Of a stretch of 64,000 bases of DNA, positions 1 to 7,870 are shown in pieces. The notes under the pieces were generated by a model. The model made no database searches and was not told the DNA's origin. It was given only the letters and a program-made list of their open reading frames with translations. Origin of the DNA: Bacillota bacterium (GTDB lineage Bacteria; Bacillota; Sulfobacillia; JAJYWN01; JAJZPE01). The DNA lies in assembly GCA_021787335.1 (NCBI GenBank), contig JAJYMC010000034.1, forward strand, positions 1 to 64,000, written 5' to 3'. Position 1 is the first letter of the stretch. Every line of letters starts with the position of its first letter. A program made the translations under genes and the position numbers.

Positions 1-985
<985 letters not shown>

Positions 986-1063
986 GATTCACTTCTTTGA
1001 ACGTAAGACTTACCCACTGTGTGGTTTTCGAGCGCGCGATCCTGCGCTAAAGCTCAATAGGTT

Positions 1064-1181
<118 letters not shown>

Positions 1182-1189
1182 ATCATTGA

Positions 1190-1261
1190 TCCTCGATAGC
1201 TCAATGGTAGAGCATCCGGCTGTTAACCGGAGGGTTGTAGGTTCGAGTCCTACTCGAGGAG
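1190..1261 (+). tRNA. tRNA-Asn (GTT)
   Basis: Complete cloverleaf: acceptor TCCTCGA pairs with TCGAGGA, anticodon loop CTGTTAA with anticodon GTT, T-loop GGTTCGAGTCC, discriminator G. CCA is not encoded. It is the last gene of the rRNA operon, 8 bases after 5S and directly before a terminator. Confidence 0.97.
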
Positions 1262-1265
1262 CGAA

Positions 1266-1299
1266 ACCCCGATCGAAAAGGTCGGGGTCTTTGTTTTTT
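1266..1299 (+). terminator. Rho-independent terminator of the rRNA operon
   Basis: ACCCCGA...TCGGGGT hairpin followed by CTTTGTTTTTT, starting 4 bases after tRNA-Asn. Confidence 0.9.
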
Positions 1300-1320
1300 C
1301 ACAACGTGTTTCGGAACGAC

Positions 1321-1355
1321 AAAAGAGAGGCGCCATCCCTAAGGGAAGGCGCCTC
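1321..1355 (-). terminator. Terminator of the acyl-CoA ligase gene
   Basis: Perfect GAGGCGCC/GGCGCCTC stem at 1327-1334 and 1348-1355. Read on the minus strand it is followed by TCTCTTTT, just beyond the ligase stop codon. Confidence 0.8.
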
Positions 1356-1377
1356 GAGCCATCCGTGCCGACCGCTC

Positions 1378-2964
1378 TCAGCAGCCCCGGCCCTGCCCAA
1401 ATCTTTCGCGCAGATCCTTCTTCAGGATCTTGCCTGAGGCGTTGCGGGGAATCACCGGCACAACCTCCATCAGGCGGGGCTGCTTGAAGTCGGCCAGCCG
1501 CTGGCGGCAAAAGGCCTGCAGGTCCCGCAGCGTCGGGCTCTTCTCCGGTTTGGGCACGATTACCGCCAGGACCGTCTCGCCCCATTCGGGATGGGGCACC
1601 CCGAGCACGGCGACATCGGCCACCTCCGGATGCTGGCCCAGGACGTCCTCCACTTCCTTGGGGTAGACGTTGACCCCGCCGGAGATGATCATGTCCTTCT
1701 TGCGGTCCATGACCCAGAGGTAGCCCTGCTCATCGAGGCGGGCCAGGTCGCCCGTCCAGAGCCAGCCGTCGCGGATGACCTCGCGGGTGGCCGCCTCGTT
1801 CTTGTAGTAGCCGAGCATCATGGAGGGGCCACGCATGACGATCTCGCCGACGGCGCCCGCCTCACCCGCGTCGCCTGGCACAACGTCGCGCCCGTCAGCG
1901 TCCACCAGCCGGGTCTCCACGTTCACCACTCCCCGCCGGCCGATGCTGCCGGCGTGCTCGGCGTGCTCCTCGTGGTACAAGGCGATGCCGTTGGGGCCGC
2001 TCTCGGTCAGGCCGTAGAGGCTCATGAAGCGCCCGCCAAACTTGGATTGGGCGAAGAGCACCGCCTCACGAGACATTGGAGCCCCACCGTACAGCCAGTG
2101 CTTGACGCTGGAGAGGTCGTATTCGCCAAGGTTGGGTAGTTTGCCGGAGAGCAGGTAGGCCACCGGGGCGCCGAAGAAGTGGGTGGCCTTTTCCGCCTGC
2201 ACCAGCTGCGGGAGTACGGGCGGCAGATAGGTGCCGATGATGTGGCTCGCCCCCGCGTAGGCGGCGGCCACCAGGAAGAGGTTGAGGGGGGCGGAGTGAG
2301 TGAGGGGCATCAAGGTGAGCAGGCGGTCGCCCTGCCTGATCTGCGCCTCGTAGGCGAACATCGAACCCACGGCGTAGGCCGCGTGGTGGGTGAGCACTAC
2401 CCCCTTGGGTTTGCCGGTCGTCCCCGAGGTGTAGAGAATCTCCGCCGGGTTGAAGACCCCTACCCCCGACGGCTGGTCCTCCCCCGGCTCCCGGGCGCTG
2501 ATCTCCGGCAGGTCGGCCGTCGACACGACGAACCGCACCTGCGCCTCCCGGCAAGCCGGCTCGGCCGCCGCCCGCAGCGACTCGTCGAAGATAAGGGCAC
2601 GGGACTCGCTGTTCTGCAGAATATAGCTGATCTCGGCCGGCGTGAGCTTGACGTTCACTGGTACTGCCACCCCGCCGGCCTTCAGGATGGCGAAGTAGGC
2701 CACGACGAATTCGGGGCGGTTGGGGATGAGGATGGCGACCTTCTCGCCGACGCCTGCGCCGGGGCCAGGCCCGTCCCGGTGGCCAGCCCCGCCCCCGGAA
2801 TTGAGGCCCATCCCCAGCCCCCGTAGGCGCTGGGCCAGGCAGTTGGCCTGCCGGTTGAGCTCCAGCCAGGTCATGGTCAGGTCTTGTTCCGGAAACCGGA
2901 CCGCGGTCTGGGACGGGTATTTGCGGGCGTTGCGCTCCAACAATTCGTGGACCAGCTCGCTCAT
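1378..2964 (-). CDS. AMP-forming acyl-CoA synthetase (long-chain fatty-acid-CoA ligase family)
   Basis: Member of the ANL adenylate-forming superfamily, predicted to activate a carboxylic acid with ATP and join it to CoA. Visible motifs are the P-loop YTSGTTGKPKG (about residues 178-188), SLYGLTESG, the GWLWTGDLARLDEQGY hinge region, DRKKDMIISGGVNVYP, and the C-terminal catalytic-lysine motif PRNASGKILKKDL. The start at 2964 is chosen because AAGGGGGAGAGGTC lies directly upstream; an in-frame ATG 30 bases earlier lacks such a site. It is 528 residues, usual for the family. A glycine-rich insertion of about 22 residues (52-73) sits just before the first conserved block. Single gene with its own terminator; substrate cannot be named. 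Confidence 0.93.
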   Translation of the reverse strand: MSELVHELLERNARKYPSQTAVRFPEQDLTMTWLELNRQANCLAQRLRGLGMGLNSGGGAGHRDGPGPGAGVGEKVAILIPNRPEFVVAYFAILKAGGVAVPVNVKLTPAEISYILQNSESRALIFDESLRAAAEPACREAQVRFVVSTADLPEISAREPGEDQPSGVGVFNPAEILYTSGTTGKPKGVVLTHHAAYAVGSMFAYEAQIRQGDRLLTLMPLTHSAPLNLFLVAAAYAGASHIIGTYLPPVLPQLVQAEKATHFFGAPVAYLLSGKLPNLGEYDLSSVKHWLYGGAPMSREAVLFAQSKFGGRFMSLYGLTESGPNGIALYHEEHAEHAGSIGRRGVVNVETRLVDADGRDVVPGDAGEAGAVGEIVMRGPSMMLGYYKNEAATREVIRDGWLWTGDLARLDEQGYLWVMDRKKDMIISGGVNVYPKEVEDVLGQHPEVADVAVLGVPHPEWGETVLAVIVPKPEKSPTLRDLQAFCRQRLADFKQPRLMEVVPVIPRNASGKILKKDLRERFGQGRGC

Positions 2965-3319
2965 GACCTCTCCCCCTTTTTCGTCCGGCTTCACCCGGGT
3001 GACCGGGCTTGCCGCCGCCTATTCGTACGCCTTTTCCTGGGTCAGCTCCGCTGTCTGGGCGTCCTCCTCCACGTCCCGCCGGTCCGCCGGCAAGCCTGGA
3101 CCGGAACTGGACAGGAGCCTACACCGGGCTAGACCGGATACACGGGGTTTCGACGCCGAGTGAAAATCTCCCGCTTGGTCCCCGGAATGACCGTCGCCGG
3201 CCGCTGGGTGGTGGCCACCGCCGTGATCCTTCACAAATCAGGCCCGGGGACCCTGCGCGGACAATCCTGCGCATACCCATGCCGGTATATTAGTGCCAAA
3301 TCAATTGATTCGTCAACCC
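2965..3319. other. Intergenic region without a recognised gene
   Basis: Divergent spacer between the minus-strand ligase and the next plus-strand gene. A 71-codon minus-strand frame at 3019-3234 has no recognisable family and no good ribosome site and was not accepted. It presumably holds the ligase promoter, but no convincing minus-strand -35/-10 pair was found. Confidence 0.5.
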
Positions 3320-3348
3320 TTGACAAACGTTGAAGAAAAGGATAATAT
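3320..3348 (+). promoter_or_regulatory. Probable sigma-A promoter of the cysteine-containing protein gene
   Basis: TTGACA at 3320-3325, 17-base spacer, TAATAT at 3343-3348. The -10 box overlaps the ATG at 3347, which bears on the choice of start for the downstream gene. Confidence 0.6.
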
Positions 3349-3385
3349 GAACTTCGCAGCTGGTACCCACGGGGGTATGGGTAAT

Positions 3386-3706
3386 ATGGTGACAGTTGAG
3401 ATCGACGCCGGGAATTGCGGGCTGAATACGGTGGTCAACGTCCGGGCGGACGAAGACCAGCAGGGCGTGACCATCGAACTGATGAGCGAGTGTCCGAACG
3501 TCCAGGAGGCCGCTGAGGAGCTGTCGCATCTTGGCGCGGCCGCCGAGGTGTTCGGACCGGGCCGCGACACTCAGGTCTGTCAGATCCTCGGCCGGCATAC
3601 GCGCCACCCGGGCTGTCCGGTGGCCTCGGGCATCCTCAAAGCCATCGAGGCTGAGCTCGGATTGTCCTTCCCCCGTGACATCACCATCAAGATTCGCCGC
3701 ACTTGA
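3386..3706 (+). CDS. Conserved small cysteine-containing protein of unknown function
   Basis: A soluble protein of about 106 residues with cysteines in the contexts GNCGLN, SECPNV, QVCQIL and HPGCPVASG, ending in ITIKIRRT. It resembles a family of uncharacterised proteins from anaerobic Firmicutes (I recall it as similar to DUF6951, from memory only). The cysteines may bind metal or a cofactor, but this is inference. Start choice is uncertain: 3386 follows GGGGG by 10 bases and gives the N-terminus MVTVEIDAG; 3347 has AAAAGG upstream but overlaps the apparent -10 box; a GTG at 3293 is less likely. A strong terminator follows, so it is probably monocistronic. Confidence 0.7.
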   Translation: MVTVEIDAGNCGLNTVVNVRADEDQQGVTIELMSECPNVQEAAEELSHLGAAAEVFGPGRDTQVCQILGRHTRHPGCPVASGILKAIEAELGLSFPRDITIKIRRT

Positions 3707-3744
3707 ATCAAGGCTTGAACTTCCCGTTCCCATCCTCCGCCGTG

Positions 3745-3775
3745 GCGGGGCCGACCAGGCCCCGCTTTTTCTTTT
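3745..3775 (+). terminator. Rho-independent terminator
   Basis: GCGGGGCC/GGCCCCGC stem followed by TTTTTCTTTTT. Confidence 0.92.
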
Positions 3776-3898
3776 TGTCAACGGGCGGTAAACCCGCAAC
3801 GAGACTGATCGGAACAAAGGAAACCGGAATTGTGAAGAGAAATACATCCGGAGGTCCCGAGGTCCACGGTCCAGGGATTCGTCCCTTCAGCCGACGCT

Positions 3899-3955
3899 CG
3901 CTGGGCAGACTATGCCCAGCGCCGGCTGGGCCGTGACGCCCCGGGAGCGACGGCC
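3899..3955 (+). other. Structured leader upstream of fchA
   Basis: A perfect 9-bp hairpin (CGCTGGGCA, loop GACTA, TGCCCAGCG; 3899-3921) is followed by a second pairing, GGCCGT with ACGGCC. The second element contains GTGAC and GGGAGCGAC, which recall parts of the ZTP (pfl) aptamer, but the conserved downstream CCGCCTGGGC block is absent, so no riboswitch is called. Confidence 0.35.
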
Positions 3956-3995
3956 GTTTCGCCGCGAAGGACGTCATCATAAAGGGGGCCAAGCG

Positions 3996-4628
3996 TTGTC
4001 CTTTATCGAGTTAAGCTGTCAACGTTTCGTCGACGAACTGGGTTCCAAAGCGCCGGTGCCCGGCGGGGGCGGAGCCTCGGCGATGGTCGGGGCGCTCGCC
4101 GCGGCTCTCGGGTCGATGGTCTGCAACCTGACCATCGGCAAGAAAGCCTACCGCGACGTGGAAGAAGAGATGAAGAAGGTCCTCGAGCACACCTCGGCCC
4201 TGCAGAACGAAATCCTGCTGTTGGTCGACCGCGACGCCGAGGACTTCAAGCCGTTGGCCGCGGCTTACGGGCTGAAGGCCGAGACGCCCGAGGAGAAGGA
4301 GAACAAGGCGCGGGTGATGGAGGAGGCCCTGAAGACGGCTTCCGGGGTCCCGCTGAAGATCGTCGAACTGGCCCACGCGTCCCTGGAGTACCTCGAGGTC
4401 TGCGCGGATAAGGGCAGCAAGCTGGCGGTCAGCGACGCCGGCGTGGGGGCCGCCTTCGCCAAGGCCGCCATCCTCGGGGGCAAGCTTAACGTGATGATCA
4501 ACGCCAACATGATGAAAGACCGGCCGTTCGCCGAGCAGCTGATGGCGAAGACGAACCGGCTGGTCGAGGATGGCTGCGGGCGGGCCGACCGGGTCTATGA
4601 GAAGGTCGTCAAGCGGCTCTCGGCCTGA
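3996..4628 (+). CDS. fchA: Methenyltetrahydrofolate cyclohydrolase (cyclodeaminase/cyclohydrolase family)
   Basis: Predicted to interconvert 5,10-methenyl-THF and 10-formyl-THF in the cytosolic one-carbon pathway. The 210-residue all-helical protein has the family's N-terminal signature PVPGGGGASA (about 20-29), then AALGSMVCNLTIGKKAY, and a C-terminal region with NVMINANMM. The TTG start at 3996 is preferred over an upstream in-frame ATG at 3912 because AAAGGGGG lies 7 bases before it and it gives the usual family length. It is followed 50 bases later by folD. Together they form a C1 module that fits a FolD lacking its own cyclohydrolase residues. Confidence 0.92.
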   Translation: MSFIELSCQRFVDELGSKAPVPGGGGASAMVGALAAALGSMVCNLTIGKKAYRDVEEEMKKVLEHTSALQNEILLLVDRDAEDFKPLAAAYGLKAETPEEKENKARVMEEALKTASGVPLKIVELAHASLEYLEVCADKGSKLAVSDAGVGAAFAKAAILGGKLNVMINANMMKDRPFAEQLMAKTNRLVEDGCGRADRVYEKVVKRLSA

Positions 4629-4678
4629 CCAAGGAGCGAACGAAGCTTTGCCGCAATCATGCGAGGGAGGCATTCGAG

Positions 4679-5530
4679 ATGGGCGAGACGTTGAGCGGGA
4701 AAAAGGTCGCCGGTGAGGTCATCCCGGAACTGGCCGCGGAAGGTAAGAAGCTGCTTGACCGAGGAATCCAGCCGAAGCTGGTAATCATCCGCTTCGGGGC
4801 CAACCCGGATGACCTCTTCTATGAAAAAGGCGCCCGGAAGACCTGCGGGCAGGTCGGCATCGCTGTCGATACGCGGGAACTGGCTCCGGACGCCGACACC
4901 GCCGCCCTTCTGAAGGTCGTGGGCGAACTGAACGACGACGCTTCGGTCCACGGCATCCTGATGATGCAGCCGTTCCCGAAGCACATCGACATCCAGGCCG
5001 TCCGCAACAAGATCGCGCCGGCCAAGGACGTCGATGGGATGAGCCCGTTCAATGAAGCCAAGGTCTACGAGAACGACCCGACCGGCTTCCCGCCATGCAC
5101 GCCGACGGCGGTCATGGAGATCCTCAAGAACTACAAGATCGAACTGAAGGGCAAGAACGCGGTCGTCCTCGGCCGGAGCATGGTCGTCGGCAAGCCGGCG
5201 GCCATGCTGCTGCTCGGTGAGCACGCCACGGTCAGCATCTGCCATTCCCGCACGGCCGACCTGGCCGCCGCGGCCCGCCAGGGCGACATCCTCGTGGCGG
5301 CCATCGGCCGGGCCCGGATGATCACCGGCCACTACATCAAGCCCGGCGCGGTGGTCATCGATGTCGGCATCAACGTCGACAAGGACGGCAAGATGTGCGG
5401 CGACGTCGACTTCGAATCGGCCGCCCCGGTGGCCGGGATGATCACCCCGGTGCCCGGCGGTGTCGGCTCGGTGACCACGACCGTGCTGGCGAAGCACGTC
5501 CTCAGGGCCGCCGCCCAGGCCAAGGCCTGA
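4679..5530 (+). CDS. folD: Methylenetetrahydrofolate dehydrogenase (FolD family), probably lacking cyclohydrolase activity
   Basis: Oxidises 5,10-methylene-THF to methenyl-THF. The FolD fold is clear over all 283 residues: substrate-domain KDVDG (116-120), GRSMVVGKPAAMLL nucleotide-binding loop, DVGINVD, and ITPVPGGVGSVTT near the C-terminus. Compared with E. coli FolD, Tyr48 is kept, but the catalytic lysine of the Y-x3-K motif is Ala52 and the catalytic glutamine of GILVQLP is Met96 (GILMMQP); the active-site aspartate (Asp119) is kept. Loss of the Lys and Gln predicts a dehydrogenase-only enzyme, consistent with the upstream fchA. Start ATG with GAGGG upstream. Confidence 0.93.
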   Translation: MGETLSGKKVAGEVIPELAAEGKKLLDRGIQPKLVIIRFGANPDDLFYEKGARKTCGQVGIAVDTRELAPDADTAALLKVVGELNDDASVHGILMMQPFPKHIDIQAVRNKIAPAKDVDGMSPFNEAKVYENDPTGFPPCTPTAVMEILKNYKIELKGKNAVVLGRSMVVGKPAAMLLLGEHATVSICHSRTADLAAAARQGDILVAAIGRARMITGHYIKPGAVVIDVGINVDKDGKMCGDVDFESAAPVAGMITPVPGGVGSVTTTVLAKHVLRAAAQAKA

Positions 5531-5538
5531 AACGACGT

Positions 5539-5772
5539 CTAGTCGTCCTCGCCGAAGAGGTCGATGAGGTAGAGGGTCAGGTCCAGTTCCGGGTCGGGGG
5601 TCCGGCGGCGGGTGACGAAGGCCGGCAGCAGCGCGCAGGTCCTCCCACCGAGGTCGCACCACACGTCGACCAGGCGTTCCCGTCCGTCGTGGAGGCAGGT
5701 CACGGTGCCCGACCGCCCGCGAGTCAGCCGGCACTTGGCGAAAGGGCATTGATGTTCGGCCTTGATGAGCAT
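5539..5772 (-). CDS. Small cysteine-containing protein of unknown function
   Basis: A predicted soluble protein of about 77 residues (90 if it starts at 5811) with cysteines at CPFAKC, VTCLH, VWCDL and RTCALL, and an acidic C-terminus LYLIDLFGEDD. No family was recognised. The start is uncertain: the ATG at 5772 has GCGGGGG about 6 bases upstream, the ATG at 5811 also fits. It runs convergently to folD, ending 8 bases from the folD stop, with no terminator between. Coding character is supported by compact use of the strand and a plausible ribosome site, not by homology. Confidence 0.5.
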   Translation of the reverse strand: MLIKAEHQCPFAKCRLTRGRSGTVTCLHDGRERLVDVWCDLGGRTCALLPAFVTRRRTPDPELDLTLYLIDLFGEDD

Positions 5773-5838
5773 GTGGGCCCCCGCTGACAGCTTATTACCG
5801 ATACCTTCCATCGGCGCCAGAGAGGGGCCGGGCAAGGT

Positions 5839-5874
5839 AAGAAATCCCTCCCCCGGACGGGGGAGGGATTTCTT
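5839..5874. terminator. Perfect 16-bp hairpin, probable terminator
   Basis: Stem 5839-5854 and 5859-5874 (AAGAAATCCCTCCCCC and its exact complement) around loop GGAC. It lies beyond the stop of the minus-strand membrane protein gene. The A/T end of the stem gives a short U-run on either strand. Confidence 0.7.
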
Positions 5875-5910
5875 GTTCTCATGCCGGGACGACGACCGGG
5901 AAGCCGGAGG

Positions 5911-6216
5911 TCACGCGCCCGCCCTCGACCACCGGGACCTGGCCACGGCATCCCAGATGCCCCAGCCCCAGACCAGCGGGACGGTGATCAGGCCGAGGCC
6001 GGAGAAGATCAGGGCCACGTTGAGGAACTGCCCGACGGCGAAGGCCGCCGCCAGATCGCCGGTCGCCGCCGTCGCCGCCAGTGGGCCGGTGACGGACACG
6101 GGGCCATAGGCGCGCGGGCCGGCCCCGCGGCCCCAGATGGTGTCCGGCGCGAAGAGCATGACCACGAGGACGGCGATGACCAGGTGGACCCAGGTTGAAC
6201 GTCTGAAGCGGCGCAT
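5911..6216 (-). CDS. Small membrane protein of unknown function
   Basis: About 101 residues. A hydrophobic N-terminal segment (HLVIAVLVVMLFAP) follows a basic start, and a second hydrophobic stretch (FLNVALIFSGLGLITVPLVW) lies near the C-terminus, so two or three membrane passages with a basic tail are likely. The start at 6216 is chosen because GGGGGAGAAGG lies about 7 bases upstream; the frame extends further to 6306 without a better site. No family recognised. It is divergent from the secreted glycosidase-like gene. Confidence 0.62.
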   Translation of the reverse strand: MRRFRRSTWVHLVIAVLVVMLFAPDTIWGRGAGPRAYGPVSVTGPLAATAATGDLAAAFAVGQFLNVALIFSGLGLITVPLVWGWGIWDAVARSRWSRAGA

Positions 6217-6258
6217 CTCGGCACCTTCTCCCCCGGAAGCGATGACGGAACATTCCGA

Positions 6259-6278
6259 CTGAGCATATTCACGCTCAG
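6259..6278. promoter_or_regulatory. Inverted repeat between divergent genes, possible operator
   Basis: CTGAGC, 8 bases, GCTCAG, located upstream of both the membrane protein (minus) and the glycosidase-like gene (plus). No regulator is assigned. Confidence 0.3.
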
Positions 6279-6469
6279 CCCGGCCCGTTCCTTTACGTCG
6301 GAACAAAGCCGGGTGGGACGGCGTCCAACGCGGGGGAGACCCTCAACCCCTCGGTCGCGCGGCCGTCCCGGCGGCGGCAGGAGCAAGGTGGTCGAGGGCC
6401 GAATCTCTCCCGTGAGCGTCCAGGGGCCACCAGTCTCACTCGCCGGCCCCGGAAACGAGCCAATGAGCC

Positions 6470-7801
6470 ATGCGTCCTGTCCTTGACCGACAGCAGAGAC
6501 TGGCCCGCGGCATCCTGGTTGCGGGAGGTCTTTTTGTTCTCTTGACGGGTGTCCTCGGGGCCGCCAAGCCCGTGGTGCTGGCCGCCGACCACCTGGGCGC
6601 GGAGTTCGGCCTCTCGGATTTCTTCGAGGAAGACCGGCCTGTCCGGTTCCCCGACCGGCCGCACGCAGACATCGGGGACGTGGCGCCACCCACCCAGGAG
6701 ACCGGCCGGACTGGATCGGAGACTCCCGCGCCGCCTCCCGTCCCGCCGTTCCCACAACTGGCTCAGATATCGGATTTCGAGCGGATGGTCGAGAAACGTC
6801 CCGGCCGGACGCCGGTCGAGGTCCACGGCCTTTATCTGACCGGTTATAGCGCCGGCCGGAGCGGGACCATCGACCGCCTCCTTCGCGAACTCGCCGGCAC
6901 GGAGTTCAACACCTTCGTCATCGACGTCAAGAACGACGGGGGCCGGGTGAGCTACCACTCTGACGTGACCCTGGCGAAGGAGATCGGGGCCGACACCAAC
7001 TGGATCGACGACCCCAGAGCCCTTCTGACCAAGTTGCGGTCGGAGGGGATCCACACCATCGCTCGGATCGTCGTCTTCAAGGACCCCATCCTCGCCCGGA
7101 AGCGCCCGGACCTGGCCATCCACGATCTTTCCGGGAACCCCTGGCGGGACCGCACCGGCGCCGCGTGGCTCAACCCCTATAACCGGGGCAATTGGGAGTA
7201 TGTCGTGGCCCTGGCCGTAGAGGCGGCATCTCTGGGTTTCGACGAGATCCAGTTCGACTATGTCCGCTTCCCGTCCGACGGTGCGACAAGCCTCATCGCC
7301 TATGGTGACGCCACCGGCGGCAAGGCCGACGCCATCGCCGCCTTCCTCACCTACTCACACGAGAAGTTGAAACCCTACGACGTCTTCCTGTCGGCCGACA
7401 TCTTCGGCCTCGTCGGGACGGTCACCGACGACATGGGCATCGGCCAGAAGCTCGAAAAGATCCTCGGGACCGTGGACTACATCTCGCCGATGGTCTATCC
7501 GTCGCACTACGTGGCCCGTAACTACGGGCTCGCGGACCCGGAGGCCGCCCCCTACCAGACGGTCCTGGCCTCGCTCAAGGACTACCAGCGGCGCATGGCC
7601 GCGGCCGGAAGCAAGACGGGCCTGCGCCCGTGGCTCCAGGACTTCAGCCTGAGGGTCCGCTACGGCCCGGTCGAGGTCAGCGAGCAGATCAAGGCCGGCC
7701 GGGACCTGGGAGTGCGGGAATTCATCCTCTGGAACCCGGCCAACGTTTACAACCTCGGGGTCTTCAAAGAGAACTGGGAGACCGCCGGCCAGACCCGGTG
7801 A
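6470..7801 (+). CDS. Secreted glycoside-hydrolase-like protein (DUF4015 family)
   Basis: 443 residues with an N-terminal signal or anchor (LARGILVAGGLFVLLTGVLG), a proline-rich linker, and a TIM-barrel-like domain characteristic of the DUF4015 putative glycosidase family: NTFVIDVKNDGGRVSY, IARIVVFKDPILA, AWLNPYNRGNWEY, EIQFDYVRFPSDG and YISPMVYPSHY. Acidic residues in VIDVKND and EIQFDYVRFP are candidate catalytic groups by analogy with related barrels. It probably acts on an extracellular or cell-wall polysaccharide; substrate unknown. The start ATG has only a distant purine-rich site (GGAAACGAG). Confidence 0.85.
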   Translation: MRPVLDRQQRLARGILVAGGLFVLLTGVLGAAKPVVLAADHLGAEFGLSDFFEEDRPVRFPDRPHADIGDVAPPTQETGRTGSETPAPPPVPPFPQLAQISDFERMVEKRPGRTPVEVHGLYLTGYSAGRSGTIDRLLRELAGTEFNTFVIDVKNDGGRVSYHSDVTLAKEIGADTNWIDDPRALLTKLRSEGIHTIARIVVFKDPILARKRPDLAIHDLSGNPWRDRTGAAWLNPYNRGNWEYVVALAVEAASLGFDEIQFDYVRFPSDGATSLIAYGDATGGKADAIAAFLTYSHEKLKPYDVFLSADIFGLVGTVTDDMGIGQKLEKILGTVDYISPMVYPSHYVARNYGLADPEAAPYQTVLASLKDYQRRMAAAGSKTGLRPWLQDFSLRVRYGPVEVSEQIKAGRDLGVREFILWNPANVYNLGVFKENWETAGQTR

Positions 7802-7828
7802 ACCCCCGGCCGGCTTGTCAGGAAACGA

Positions 7829-7855
7829 AAAGGGCCACCCCCGATGGGGTGGCCC
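7829..7855 (-). terminator. Terminator of the BsuPI-domain lipoprotein gene
   Basis: GGGCCACCCC/GGGGTGGCCC stem (7832-7841, 7846-7855). On the minus strand it is followed by TTTTCGTTTCC. It separates two convergent genes and may serve both. Confidence 0.8.
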
Positions 7856-7870
7856 GATTGGTGCGCGCAC

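Noticed and set aside
3019-3234. 71-codon minus-strand frame upstream of the acyl-CoA ligase
   Set aside because: No family, no clear ribosome site, and composition not clearly coding.
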